Shown: one piece after another, positions 29,676 to 39,052 of the stretch
Position numbering within the stretch: the first letter of the stretch is position 1
Layout of the letters: every line of letters begins with the position of its first letter
Origin: Pseudomonas sp. St316
GTDB taxonomy: Bacteria > Pseudomonadota > Gammaproteobacteria > Pseudomonadales > Pseudomonadaceae
DNA: 64,000 nucleotides
Direction of reading: 5' to 3'
Assembly (NCBI RefSeq): GCF_018325905.1
Contig: NZ_AP021901.1
Coordinates: 3,224,001-3,288,000, forward strand
Position numbers and translations under genes: made by a program
The notes under the pieces: model-generated
Seen by the model: the letters and a program-made list of their open reading frames with translations, nothing else
Told to the model about the DNA's origin: nothing
The model's database searches: none

Positions 29676-30578
29676 ATGCAAATCCCATCGTTTACGCAGA
29701 ACCCCGCGGCGCATTTTTCGTGGTTCCTGAAACTTGTGGTTGTCGCCGCTATTTCGCTGAATTTGTTCGCTCATCCCGCGCAAGCCGCGGACAGCAAAAC
29801 GACTCTTCGTTATTTCCCCTCCGGGCCCATCTATGAGTATCGTTGGCAGCTCCTTGAGTTGGCACTCGCGCATACACGGGCTACTGATGGCCGCGTCCGT
29901 CTCGTTCCCTATACGGAGGAGATCAGTCAGAACCGTGGCATGGAGTTGTTGCAGGCAGGGGAGATCAATGTGATTGCCCTGGGGACCAACGCCGAACGCG
30001 AATCCCATATGCTGCCGATCAAGATCGATATCTTGCGTGGCCTTATCGGCTTTCGCCTGCTGGTGATTCGCGCTGCCGATCAAGCTCGCATCGCTCAGAT
30101 GGATGAGCATGCTCTGCGCCAGCAGTTGATTCTGGGCCTTAACAGCCAGTGGGCCGATGTGCCCATCATGCAAGCCAGTGGGTTCACAGTGGTCACCTCG
30201 ACCAACTATGAGAATCTTTTTGGCATGCTTGCCGCAGAACGCTTCGATGCCTTCCCGCGCGGGTTGAATGAGGCGGCGCGTGAGCTTGAAGAGCGCAAGG
30301 ATAGCTATCCTCAATTGGTCGTTGAAAAAACCAAGGCGCTGTTCTTCCCGTACCCTGTGTACTTCTGGGTCAACAAGAATGACACTGCACTGGCCGAACG
30401 AATTGAACGCGGGCTCAAGCTTTCCTTGGAAGATGGGTCTTTCCGCAAGCTCTTTGAGACTTACCACGCAAACGAGATTGCGACGCTTGCCAAGGAGCAT
30501 CGGCAGGTCATCCGTCTTTCCAACCCTGTTCTGCCTGAAAAAACGCCAGAGCCGGATACTCGCTGGTGGTGGAAATAA
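29676..30578 (+). CDS. Periplasmic solute-binding protein (SBP_bac_3-like), sensory context
   Basis: A 300-residue exported protein with a signal peptide (NLFAHPAQA, cleavage before ADSK). The remainder looks like a class II periplasmic amino-acid-type binding protein: YFPSGPIYEYRWQLLELAL, LLQAGEINVIALGTNAERE, and a C-terminal lobe ending LEDGSFRKLFETYH. No permease or ATPase gene is adjacent. Instead it lies 31 bp before a hybrid histidine kinase gene. It may therefore present a ligand to that kinase rather than serve transport. The ATG is preceded by AAGGAAACCCGGAG. Confidence 0.72.
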   Translation: MQIPSFTQNPAAHFSWFLKLVVVAAISLNLFAHPAQAADSKTTLRYFPSGPIYEYRWQLLELALAHTRATDGRVRLVPYTEEISQNRGMELLQAGEINVIALGTNAERESHMLPIKIDILRGLIGFRLLVIRAADQARIAQMDEHALRQQLILGLNSQWADVPIMQASGFTVVTSTNYENLFGMLAAERFDAFPRGLNEAARELEERKDSYPQLVVEKTKALFFPYPVYFWVNKNDTALAERIERGLKLSLEDGSFRKLFETYHANEIATLAKEHRQVIRLSNPVLPEKTPEPDTRWWWK

Positions 30579-30609
30579 GATGCCAATCACTGGGTTGGAG
30601 TAAACCTGG

Positions 30610-33600
30610 ATGTTTTCCTCTCAGACGCTTTTCAGGCGACTGCTGTACACCATGTTTCCATGGTATCTGCTGATTGCTGTCAGCATGACGGCGGTGCAAT
30701 TGAGCATCCAGTATTTCAGCGTCAGCAGGGACATCAGTAATGACCTGGCCTCCCTGGGCCGGACCATCGGCCCCAGCGTCACAAACGCCGTGTGGGAGTT
30801 GGATAAACCTCAACTCATGAACATGGTCACCGCAGTGCGCCAGAACGCCATCGTCACCGGTGTCCAGGTAGCTGCAGCCGACGGCAATGTTCTGGCGGTC
30901 TCAGGCAATGTTCCAAGCGTGATGAAAGAAGGGGAGGCTTTCTTCCCCGCCAGCTTCCGCCAGGTAGAATTGCCGCTCACGTCCCCCTCGCAGAACGGCG
31001 AGCATACTGTGATCGGGGTCCTGAAAATGTATTCCGATCGCAGCGTGCTATGGGACCGTACCAAGTACGCCAGCCTGTTCATCCTGCTCAATTCAATCGT
31101 CATTACTTCTGCACTGTGGCTGATCATTCTCTGGACCATTCGCTATCGACTGTCCAACGCCGTTACGCAAGTTTCCCTGGCTGTGACGAACTGGCGTTTC
31201 GGCCCGGACAATGCCCCCGTGGAGAAAGTCGAATATCCCTACAGCGACGAGCTGGGCGAATTGGTCAATGCCTTCAACGAAAGCCGCAGTCGACTCTTCG
31301 ATTCGCTGCAGGCGCTCAACCAGCTTAATCACAACCTCGAAGACCTCGTTGCCGAGCGAACCGAAGCGCTGGTCCTGGCCAAGGAAGAAGCGGAGCGGCT
31401 GACCCAGGTCAAGAGTGATTTCCTGGCTAACATGAGCCATGAAATTCGCACCCCCATGAATGCCATTCTCGGCATGCTCTATCTTGTCCTGAAAAAGGAT
31501 TTGCCGCCGGTCTTGCGTAACCAACTGGGTAAGGTGCAAACGGCCGCCCACTCACTGCTCGGTGTGATCAACGACATTCTCGATTTTTCCAAAGTCGAGT
31601 CGGGCAAGCTTAAGCTCGAACAGATCGAATTCGGGTTGGATTCCGTGTTAGAGCAACTGACGGATGCCATTGCCTTCCAGGCCGAAGAAAAAGGTGTGGA
31701 GTTTCTTATTCGCCATGACCCAACCATTCCTGCGCGGTTGATAGGCGATCCATTGCGTCTGGGCCAGATCCTCCTCAACTTGTGTGGGAACGCCGTAAAG
31801 TTCACGGATAAAGGCGAGGTGGAGTTGGCTTTCCGCAGCCTGAGCATTCGTGACGACACGCTGCATATGCAGATTAGCGTGCGCGACACGGGCATCGGCA
31901 TGAGCCCCGAAACGCAGCAGCATCTCTTTGAAAAGTTCACCCAAGGCGATTCATCCACGACTCGCAGGTTTGGTGGGACCGGCCTCGGACTTGCCATCAG
32001 CAAGAGCCTGACCGAATTGATGGGCGGGCGTATCTGGATAGAAGACTCGCAACCAGGCAAAGGCAGCACGATCAGTTTCACCGTGCAGTTACCCATCGCG
32101 CGGCAAGCACAGGCCCGCCAACGAGAACTGGTCGACCAGACCGGACCGCTGCTCAAGGGCATCCGCGTTTTGCTCGTCGACGACAACGCCGTGTCTCGCG
32201 AAATTCTGGCCGAGATGTTGCGCTTCTTCCAGTTGGACGTGGTCACGGTTGCCAGTGGCCCAGCGGCCCTTACTGAGCTGCAGAGCGCCACCGCCGAACC
32301 CTATGATCTGGTCCTGATGGACTGGCGCATGCCCGGCATGAATGGCGATGAGACCACCCAGCGCATCCGCCGCGATCTCCGTTTACCTCGTCCTCCGAAG
32401 GTGATCATGATCACCGCCTACGGCCGCGAAGACGTTTTGCGCCTGGCCGAGCAGGCCGGTGTGGAAGGTTTCTTGATCAAGCCGGTTTCACCTTCGGTGC
32501 TGCTCGACTCCATTCTTTCGGTCCTCGGGCGGGGCCGCATTCTCGGCGTGGATGCTCAAAGTAGACCCGCGGCGCCTGATCCTGCGAACAGCGGACAATT
32601 GGTCGGTGCACACATCTTGCTGGTCGAAGATAACGATATTAACCGGGAGTTCGCCACCGAATTGTTGCGCAGCGAAGGCATGGAAGTGGAGGAGGCCGTG
32701 AATGGGCAGGATGCTCTCGACAGGGTTCAAGGCAATGAGTATGACGCGGTCTTGATGGACATCCAGATGCCCGTGATGGATGGACTGGAGTCCACCAGGC
32801 GCATTCGGGCGCTGGCTGATAACGAGGGGGGAGAGCGCTTTGGGGCACTGCCGATCATCGCCATGACAGCACTGGCAATGACCCTGGATACCCAGGCCAG
32901 CCATGAAGCGGGAATGAACGATCACATTACCAAGCCAATTGCGCCGGATCGGCTGATGACGGTGCTTTCCAAATGGATACAGTTACCCAGCCGGCGCAGC
33001 GGCCTGCGGCCGACGGTGCCGGATGTCGAGACATCGCCGGTGTGCGGCATGCCAGCCGACCTACAGGCAATGACCCACATCAATGCGCAGGACGGGCTGC
33101 GCCGCATCGGCGGAAAGGCTGATGCCTATCGAAAACAGCTAAGGCGATTCCGCCAGCACTATGCTAATGCGTTGGTAAAGGTGCGCGATTTTGTTGCCAG
33201 CGGTGACCAACACGGCGCCGGGAATTTCTGTCACACCCTCAAGGGCGTCACTGGAAATATCGGAGCCCAGGGCCTCTATGACATCGTCTCGAGCATCGAC
33301 GACCAGCTCAAGCAAGACATTACCCCCGATGCTCGCATCCTGGATGAGGCCGAAATCCTCCTGCAGCAGGTGCTGCAGGAGATCGACGGGATTGCCAAGG
33401 ATGATGGCCTCGCTCAGTCGAGTGTCGCCGAACCCTTTTCAGCACCCTTGCTGCACACCTTGCTGAGCCAGCTCGCGCAAGCCTTGGAATCGGATCTTGG
33501 TGCGGCAGAACCCATACTCGCACGATTGCTCATGGGGACTCGCGGAACCCAGATCGAGCAGGAAGTATCCGCTATTGCCGCCTTGATCGATGATTTTGAA

Positions 33601-33663
33601 ATTGACGCGGCACATTCCCGATTACAGCACCTGAATATGATCGATCCGGACACGTCACCATGA
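30610..33663 (+). CDS. Hybrid sensor histidine kinase with two receivers and an Hpt domain
   Basis: A 1017-residue membrane kinase. One helix near residues 15-35, a periplasmic sensor to about 150, a second helix near 155-178 and a linker/coil lead to a HisKA domain with phospho-acceptor H277 ([12 protein letters not shown]), then an HATPase ([20 protein letters not shown]). Receiver 1 has D571 ([13 protein letters not shown]), receiver 2 D717 ([13 protein letters not shown]), and the C-terminal Hpt has H875 ([13 protein letters not shown]). This is a BarA/GacS-like phosphorelay layout with an extra receiver. It overlaps the next gene by 4 bp (ATGA), so kinase and c-di-GMP protein are translationally coupled. 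The periplasmic part may read the binding protein encoded just upstream. Confidence 0.92.
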   Translation: MFSSQTLFRRLLYTMFPWYLLIAVSMTAVQLSIQYFSVSRDISNDLASLGRTIGPSVTNAVWELDKPQLMNMVTAVRQNAIVTGVQVAAADGNVLAVSGNVPSVMKEGEAFFPASFRQVELPLTSPSQNGEHTVIGVLKMYSDRSVLWDRTKYASLFILLNSIVITSALWLIILWTIRYRLSNAVTQVSLAVTNWRFGPDNAPVEKVEYPYSDELGELVNAFNESRSRLFDSLQALNQLNHNLEDLVAERTEALVLAKEEAERLTQVKSDFLANMSHEIRTPMNAILGMLYLVLKKDLPPVLRNQLGKVQTAAHSLLGVINDILDFSKVESGKLKLEQIEFGLDSVLEQLTDAIAFQAEEKGVEFLIRHDPTIPARLIGDPLRLGQILLNLCGNAVKFTDKGEVELAFRSLSIRDDTLHMQISVRDTGIGMSPETQQHLFEKFTQGDSSTTRRFGGTGLGLAISKSLTELMGGRIWIEDSQPGKGSTISFTVQLPIARQAQARQRELVDQTGPLLKGIRVLLVDDNAVSREILAEMLRFFQLDVVTVASGPAALTELQSATAEPYDLVLMDWRMPGMNGDETTQRIRRDLRLPRPPKVIMITAYGREDVLRLAEQAGVEGFLIKPVSPSVLLDSILSVLGRGRILGVDAQSRPAAPDPANSGQLVGAHILLVEDNDINREFATELLRSEGMEVEEAVNGQDALDRVQGNEYDAVLMDIQMPVMDGLESTRRIRALADNEGGERFGALPIIAMTALAMTLDTQASHEAGMNDHITKPIAPDRLMTVLSKWIQLPSRRSGLRPTVPDVETSPVCGMPADLQAMTHINAQDGLRRIGGKADAYRKQLRRFRQHYANALVKVRDFVASGDQHGAGNFCHTLKGVTGNIGAQGLYDIVSSIDDQLKQDITPDARILDEAEILLQQVLQEIDGIAKDDGLAQSSVAEPFSAPLLHTLLSQLAQALESDLGAAEPILARLLMGTRGTQIEQEVSAIAALIDDFEIDAAHSRLQHLNMIDPDTSP

Positions 33664-36251
33664 CCGAACTTGCTCCCAACAACAAACGTGCGCGCATTCT
33701 GATCGTCGATGATGTCCACGAAAACTTGCATGCTTTGATGGGGATGTTGCGTGACGATTTTTCCCTGTGCGCCGCAACCAGCGGTGAAAAAGCGCTGGAA
33801 CTGGCCAACCGTCAGCCGCAGCCCGACCTCATCCTGCTGGACATCAAGATGCCCGGCATGGACGGCTATTCCGTTCTTTCTGCCCTGAAGCTCGATCCTT
33901 GCACCACGAATATCCCGGTTATCTTTGTCACCGCCCTGGCCGATGCCATGGATGAGGCGCGCGGCTTGGCGATGGGCGTCGCAGACTACATCACCAAGCC
34001 GTTCAGCCCTGATCTGCTCAAGGCACGTATCCACAATCAGCTTGAGCTCAGGCGCCTGCGCCAGAACCCCATCCGTTTCGATATTGCCGCGAACGCAGAC
34101 CCGGCCAACCGTCCGACGCTCCTGGTAGTCGACGACATCCCGGAAAACATCCACGAACTGCTCGAAGCACTCAAGGATGACTACCGCATCACGGTTGCAC
34201 GCACCGGCGCGCAAGCACTGGATGCCGTTCAGGGCGGCACACCGCCAGACCTCGTCCTGCTTGATATCGTGATGCCGCGCATGGACGGCTATGAAGTCTG
34301 CAAGCGCATCAAGGCAACGCCGGCAGGCAGTCGCATTCCGATCATCTTTGTCACCGTCATTAATGCTACGTCGGAGAAAGTCAAAGGCTTTGAGATCGGC
34401 GGCGCCGACTACATCACCAAACCCTTTGATATCGATGAGGTACGAGCACGTATTCGCACCCACCTGGAGCTGGCCAGACTGCATCGCTTCCTAGAGGATT
34501 TAGTGGCGCAACGCAGTGCATTGCTGCAACTGACGGAAGACAAATATCGCATTCTTGCGCACCGTGACCCTCTGACCGGCTTGCCTAACCGCGTACTTTT
34601 CGCCGAACTGCTGGACCACGCGATCCTGCATGCCGAGCGCGATCAGTCTCAATTTTCCCTGCTCAACATCGACCTCGATAACTTCGCAACGATCAATGAA
34701 AGCCTGGGCCACAAACTCGGTGACCAGTTGCTGACCCAAGTTGGCCAGCGGTTGCAAAGGCTGTTGCCCGAAAGCGATAGCATTGCACGCATCGGCGGTG
34801 ATGAATTCAACATTATTCTGGAGCACCTGGATGTTCCGGTGGACCTGATGTCCCAGCGCATCATCAATGCGTTGGCAGAACCCTTCATTCTGGGCAAGCA
34901 GAATGTCTACATCGGCGCCAGCATCGGAATTACGCTCTATCCCGACGATGGGACAGACTCCGAAACCCTGCTCAGCAACGTTGACGCGGCACTCCATCGA
35001 GCCAAAGAGCAGGGGCGGGGCGTCTTGTGCTTTTTTTCGCCAGAGATGACCGATCACGCCAAGCGACGCTTGAAACTCGAAGCCGAGTTGCGCAACGCCC
35101 TTGAACAAGGAGAGCTGCGGGTTTACTACCAGCCTCAGATTGATCTGGACACGGGTAATATAGGCGGCCTTGAAGCACTGGTCCGCTGGCAACACCCCGA
35201 ACGCGGGTTGATCTCTCCGGGTGAATTCATTCCCCTTGCGGAGGAGAGCGGGCTGGTCATTCAACTCGGCGACTGGGTGTTGCGCGAGGTGTGCCAACAA
35301 ATCAAGACGTGGTCAGCAGCCGGGCTCGCACCGCGTCAGACAGCGGTGAACATCTCCGCTGTCCAGCTAAGCGCAGGGAACCTGGTTGAGTCCGTCAAAA
35401 CCGCCCTAGCGGAAACCGGCATCAACCCCGACCAGCTTGAACTGGAAATCACTGAAAGCTATGTGATGGTCGACCGCGACCAGTCATTCAAGTCCCTGAC
35501 CGAACTCAAGGCCCTGGGTGTACGACTGTCCATCGACGATTTCGGAACAGGTTACTCGTCGCTGGGCTATCTACAGCAACTGAAGGTGCACCGGCTCAAG
35601 ATCGACCTCTCGTTTGTCCGCGATATGACGACTAACGCGGGCAATGCCTCCATCGTCAGGGCGATTATCGCGCTCGGGCACAGTCTCGGGCTGGAGGTGG
35701 TCGCGGAGGGCGTCGAAACGCCAGGCCAGGCGCGCTATCTTCGATCCATGCACTGTGATCTGATCCAGGGCTACCTGATCAGTCATCCCATGCCAGTCGA
35801 GGACACTAACCACTTTCTCTCTTCGTACCAATCGCCGCACGTTGTACTCGAGGATGAAACCTCATCCACCTTGTTGCTGCTGGACGACGACCCGGGCGTT
35901 TTATTCTCGCTCAAGCGCCTGCTGCGCCACGAGAACTACAACATCCTCACGGCGACGACTACGCTGGAAGCACTCACGCTGCTGGCTGAACACCGAGTTG
36001 GCGTAATCATTGTTGACCAACGCATGCCTGGCATGAGCGGTACCGAATTGCTCGCCTGTATTCGAACCATGCACCCCAATACGGTTCGGATGGTCCTTTC
36101 TGGCTCTACCGAAGTCGATAGCGTGACCGAGGCGATCAACCGCGGCGAGATCTATCGTTTCCTGACCAAACCGTGGCAAGAAACAGAACTGATCGAGACT
36201 GTGCGCGAGTCTTTTCGCCACTACCGGACGTTGGCTGGAGTGAAGCAGTAA
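33660..36251 (+). CDS. REC-REC-GGDEF-EAL-REC response regulator (c-di-GMP turnover)
   Basis: An 863-residue cytosolic protein. Two N-terminal receivers have phospho-acceptors D61 ([11 protein letters not shown]) and D202 ([11 protein letters not shown]). A GGDEF domain follows with an intact GGDEF at 379-383, then an EAL domain with EALVRWQHP at 505 and the conserved [17 protein letters not shown] and EGVET motifs. The third, C-terminal receiver has D786 ([11 protein letters not shown]) and resembles RpfG/HupR-type receivers. Both synthase and phosphodiesterase motifs look intact. Three receivers flanking a dual GGDEF-EAL core is an uncommon order. The kinase next door is the obvious phosphodonor. 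Confidence 0.92.
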   Translation: MTELAPNNKRARILIVDDVHENLHALMGMLRDDFSLCAATSGEKALELANRQPQPDLILLDIKMPGMDGYSVLSALKLDPCTTNIPVIFVTALADAMDEARGLAMGVADYITKPFSPDLLKARIHNQLELRRLRQNPIRFDIAANADPANRPTLLVVDDIPENIHELLEALKDDYRITVARTGAQALDAVQGGTPPDLVLLDIVMPRMDGYEVCKRIKATPAGSRIPIIFVTVINATSEKVKGFEIGGADYITKPFDIDEVRARIRTHLELARLHRFLEDLVAQRSALLQLTEDKYRILAHRDPLTGLPNRVLFAELLDHAILHAERDQSQFSLLNIDLDNFATINESLGHKLGDQLLTQVGQRLQRLLPESDSIARIGGDEFNIILEHLDVPVDLMSQRIINALAEPFILGKQNVYIGASIGITLYPDDGTDSETLLSNVDAALHRAKEQGRGVLCFFSPEMTDHAKRRLKLEAELRNALEQGELRVYYQPQIDLDTGNIGGLEALVRWQHPERGLISPGEFIPLAEESGLVIQLGDWVLREVCQQIKTWSAAGLAPRQTAVNISAVQLSAGNLVESVKTALAETGINPDQLELEITESYVMVDRDQSFKSLTELKALGVRLSIDDFGTGYSSLGYLQQLKVHRLKIDLSFVRDMTTNAGNASIVRAIIALGHSLGLEVVAEGVETPGQARYLRSMHCDLIQGYLISHPMPVEDTNHFLSSYQSPHVVLEDETSSTLLLLDDDPGVLFSLKRLLRHENYNILTATTTLEALTLLAEHRVGVIIVDQRMPGMSGTELLACIRTMHPNTVRMVLSGSTEVDSVTEAINRGEIYRFLTKPWQETELIETVRESFRHYRTLAGVKQ

Positions 36252-36253
36252 AC

Positions 36254-36292
36254 GCTCAAGTTGCCATGCTTCCTGAGCATGGCAACTTGAGC
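36254..36292 (+). terminator. Long perfect hairpin after the signalling operon
   Basis: A 17-bp perfect stem, GCTCAAGTTGCCATGCT pairing with AGCATGGCAACTTGAGC around a TCCTG loop, starts 3 bp after the stop codon. No T-run follows. It probably ends or protects the operon transcript. Confidence 0.7.
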
Positions 36293-36313
36293 GGATTTCC
36301 CCGAGGTCATCCA

Positions 36314-36427
36314 ATGACAGAGCTGATTCATGATTATGATCCTGCGAACACGCTGGATGATTCAGAAACCGTAGCAGTCTTTCTGGCCGAGGCTTACGAC
36401 ACAGGTGACTGGCGAAGGATAGGAGCC
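36314..36427 (+). pseudogene. Antitoxin N-terminal remnant (HI1420/HigA-like addiction module)
   Basis: The frame begins MTELIHDYDPANTLDDSETV and continues AVFLAEAYDTGDWRRIGAIGL, close to the N-terminus of 'putative addiction module antidote' proteins (pattern YDPA...L...E.IA.FL.EA.ETGD...I..ALG). A Shine-Dalgarno-like GAGG precedes the ATG. After about 38 codons the similarity stops, no HTH follows, and the frame runs on into unrelated sequence. No toxin partner is seen on either side. A dead fragment at the left edge of the AT-rich region. Confidence 0.6.
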
Positions 36428-36861
36428 ATCGGCCTGAAGCCGTGTTGCTACTGGCAAAACACATCAGTAGCTGGTGAAAAGCATCGAGGCAGAGGGCCAC
36501 GAGGAGAATCCATGGGTTCACATAATGTATATTATGTTAAACAATGTGTTATGAACGATGTCCACTTCCACAGCATCCTCACATCCTCTAAACGTAGATG
36601 CACCACTCAGAAATTTTAGCGCGCGGGTTCACCCATGACGTGGCCGTTTATCCCATTCCCAATCTTTCCTCCGTACAGCCACTGGCGTCCTCAGTCTGCA
36701 ACCCGTTTTCCGGGAAACCTTCAAGTCTCCGCTCGCTTGAGCGCAGTCACGAGTCGAGTCAGCCGTTCATTAGTTTCCTTAGTCACGGCAAGCCGCCAGA
36801 ATTTCATCAGCTAGCGCAGAGTCATCGGGCACGCGCGCGACATCATAACTGCGCCTAAGGA

Positions 36862-37121
36862 ATGAGCCATGACGTCAAGAAATTTGTCTTCGGCTTGATG
36901 AACCGGAAAATTATGCGCTTAGCGAAGAAAACCAATGTGATGTATTCGTTTTTGTTCGTTCGACCGGATGGTACTCAACTTGATGAGATTGGTAAGCTCA
37001 TCAAGTGGAGCGTATCAAGCTGGTGATTGATCAAGTATTTGCTTTCGAGCAAGCCAAGCAAGCGCTTGAATATTTGGCGCAAGGCCTAGCGAAAGGTAAA
37101 GTCGTCGTAAAAATCAAATGA
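36862..37121 (+). pseudogene. Zinc-type alcohol dehydrogenase, C-terminal remnant with frameshift
   Basis: Reading from 36862, the frame gives MSHDVKKFVFGLMNRKIM, then YSFLFVRPDGTQLDEIGKLI before a stop; shifting one frame near 37008 continues RIKLVIDQVFAFEQAKQALE, then YLAQGLAKGKVVVKIK and a stop. The second part is the standard C-terminus of medium-chain NAD(P)-dependent alcohol dehydrogenases/quinone oxidoreductases (VIDxVFxFEQ...AL.Y...G.AKGKVVVK). The catalytic and coenzyme domains are missing, so this is a broken gene tail. Confidence 0.72.
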
Positions 37122-37284
37122 ATTAACCAGGAAAGAGAGGCTTATCTTATCAAGAGAAGCCCTTCCCCCTTCCCCCCCTCGCCCATAAATTCAAGAGCAA
37201 TGAAGATACTCGTTCAGTCATGAACAGCACACTCCCTTATGCAACCCTTCCGGTGCCTGAGGAATATGAGTACATTGGCGAGAT

Positions 37285-37470
37285 TTAAAACTTGTTCGTT
37301 AGCTGTGCAGCCACAATATGCGCACTATTGTTGTATTCAGCTTTATAACTAGGTTGTGCGCCATTTGTATTGGCTTGATTAACTGTTGTTGAGGGCTCGC
37401 GCAAGTAGCCGTAGGCAATATCGACGGTCAACTTATTGCTCGGCGAAAAGGCTGCGCCCAGAGCTATTGT
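37285..37470 (-). pseudogene. FadL-like outer membrane transporter, C-terminal remnant
   Basis: On the minus strand this stretch reads ALGAAFSPSNKLTVDIAYGY, then LREPST..., and ends with YNNSAHIVAAQLTNKF and a stop. This is the closing strand pair of FadL/TodX family (PF03349) barrels, which end ...YDNSAHILAAQLTYKF-like. A stop codon precedes it in frame, so only about 60 residues remain. FadL proteins carry hydrophobic substrates across the outer membrane, in keeping with a former catabolic island here. Confidence 0.65.
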
Positions 37471-37549
37471 TCATAACGCCTCGCACTCAATTCGCAAGGT
37501 CGGTAGACATTTTTACAGAATTGATCGATATCCTGATCTTGTGCTTGCG

Positions 37550-37580
37550 ACACAAAAGGCCGTTATTAGGCCTTTTGTGT
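37550..37580. terminator. Bidirectional intrinsic terminator
   Basis: Perfect 12-bp stem ACACAAAAGGCC / GGCCTTTTGTGT with a 7-base loop. The A- and T-tracts make it work in both directions; it lies 75 bp beyond the stop of the minus-strand OprD gene. The rest of the 36.3-37.6 kb gap holds the three gene remnants listed separately and otherwise nothing recognisable. Confidence 0.8.
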
Positions 37581-37654
37581 GAGTCTATCAGTAGAGAGTC
37601 AAATTGACTTGCTTAAAACTCTCGAAATTAGTTTGATACGGTTATGCTGCGTTT

Positions 37655-38962
37655 TTAGAGAAGTGGGATGCTGTAGCTTACAAACACCCGGTTCTGATCT
37701 TGATCGCGCGCAGCTTCGCTATTGGATTTACCGTTACGCCAACCCAAGCCAACCCCTTTGAGCGCTCCCGACTGAATGACGTAGTCCAGAAAGATATCCC
37801 TTTCCCATTCCTTCTGATTGTCGCCGGATCTCGTCTTGATATTGTCCCCGGAGAGGTACATGACTGAGGCTTTCAGTCCAGGGAGACCCAAAGCGGCAAA
37901 GTCATAGGCGTACTGACCAAATGACGTACGTTCCCCAGCGCGGGTGAAGCTCTGGATCAGACGGTCTGTGTATAGATAAAGGCTACTACCACCGGCGCCT
38001 TTATCCACCAAACTCCCCTGATTTAACTGGGTGAAGCTGCTCCCGTCCGAAACGCTTTGGTAGCCCGCAGTAAATGCGTGGGCGCCAAGGCTATAAATGA
38101 ACGTAGCACTCCAGAGGCGGTTGTCGATCACGCCATCAGCGTTCTTGGTGTAGCCACTGATTCGGTAACCTGATGTACCGGAGCTGTTTTCACCTGACGA
38201 GTCAGTTTTGAAGTAGCGCAGGTCTGTCTTCAGAGATTGGTTATCCGAGATTGCAAGCGTGTGGATCAGTCCGAAAAATTGCTGGTTATAGTAGTTATCG
38301 AGATGAGCGTAGTAGTACTGAGCCGTCAGGTCCTTGGTGACTTTCCAGTCGCCCCCGACGAAGTCGAACTGATTGCTTTCACGCGTTCCGCCCATAGCGG
38401 CCAGCCCTGTCTGATCCGTTGAACCGCGACCGGTGGCATGTTCAATTCGCCCGCCCGTCAGGGTCAGATCCTTGAACTCGCTCGAGGTGATTTGGCCGCC
38501 CTCGAACGTTTGTGGAAGCACCCGTGTATCGTTGGCGACAAGAATTGGAAGTTTCGGAATCAAGGTGCCGTAGCGCAGTTCGGTCTTCGACATTTTGACT
38601 TTTCCAGTCAGTCCCAGTCGGCTCCATTCGTCTACAGTACGGTCGTCACCGTCCGAGGGAATCATAGAACTACCGACGTGACGTCCCTTGCCAGTGTCCA
38701 GGGTGATGCCCAGCAACCCCAGGGTATCAATGCCAAAACCAACCGCACCATCGGTATAACCCGACTTGAAGTCCAACATGAAACCCTGCGCCCATTCTTC
38801 GGTTTTCGAAGGGGCAGCGGTACCATCTCGGTTGTCATTATTGAAGTAGAAGTTTCTCATTCCCAAGGTGGCTTTGCTATCACTTTGAAAGTCAGCAAAC
38901 GCCTGGCCACTTATGGCAATACTGATAACTACCAGATTTATTGATACTTTCTTTAGGCTCAC
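37655..38962 (-). CDS. OprD-family outer membrane porin
   Basis: A 435-residue channel with a signal peptide (ISIAISGQAFA) and the OprD-type mature start DFQSDSKATLGMRNFYFNND. It contains the family's EEWAQGFMLDFKSGYTDG segment and ends in VFVSYSIPLL. The length is normal. It lies 90 bp downstream of an acyl-CoA ligase gene on the same strand and near an AAHS-type MFS carrier, so an aromatic acid is a likely substrate. Ben clusters in other pseudomonads end with the OprD protein BenF; this gene could be the equivalent but is 12 kb from benE. Codon use is more AT-rich than that of the OprD gene at 20.2 kb. Confidence 0.9.
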   Translation of the reverse strand: MSLKKVSINLVVISIAISGQAFADFQSDSKATLGMRNFYFNNDNRDGTAAPSKTEEWAQGFMLDFKSGYTDGAVGFGIDTLGLLGITLDTGKGRHVGSSMIPSDGDDRTVDEWSRLGLTGKVKMSKTELRYGTLIPKLPILVANDTRVLPQTFEGGQITSSEFKDLTLTGGRIEHATGRGSTDQTGLAAMGGTRESNQFDFVGGDWKVTKDLTAQYYYAHLDNYYNQQFFGLIHTLAISDNQSLKTDLRYFKTDSSGENSSGTSGYRISGYTKNADGVIDNRLWSATFIYSLGAHAFTAGYQSVSDGSSFTQLNQGSLVDKGAGGSSLYLYTDRLIQSFTRAGERTSFGQYAYDFAALGLPGLKASVMYLSGDNIKTRSGDNQKEWERDIFLDYVIQSGALKGVGLGWRNGKSNSEAARDQDQNRVFVSYSIPLL

Positions 38963-39052
38963 TGTTCAATGCTCCGATTTTTTTATTATTTGTAAGTAAC
39001 AGAAGCAACAAGGAAATCTTTTAACTCAGCTATTTCTAAGATAATGCAAGCA

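Noticed and set aside
36598..36858. Small plus-strand open frame in the remnant region
   Set aside because: Low-complexity Ser/His/Pro-rich translation, no ribosome site and no recognised family.
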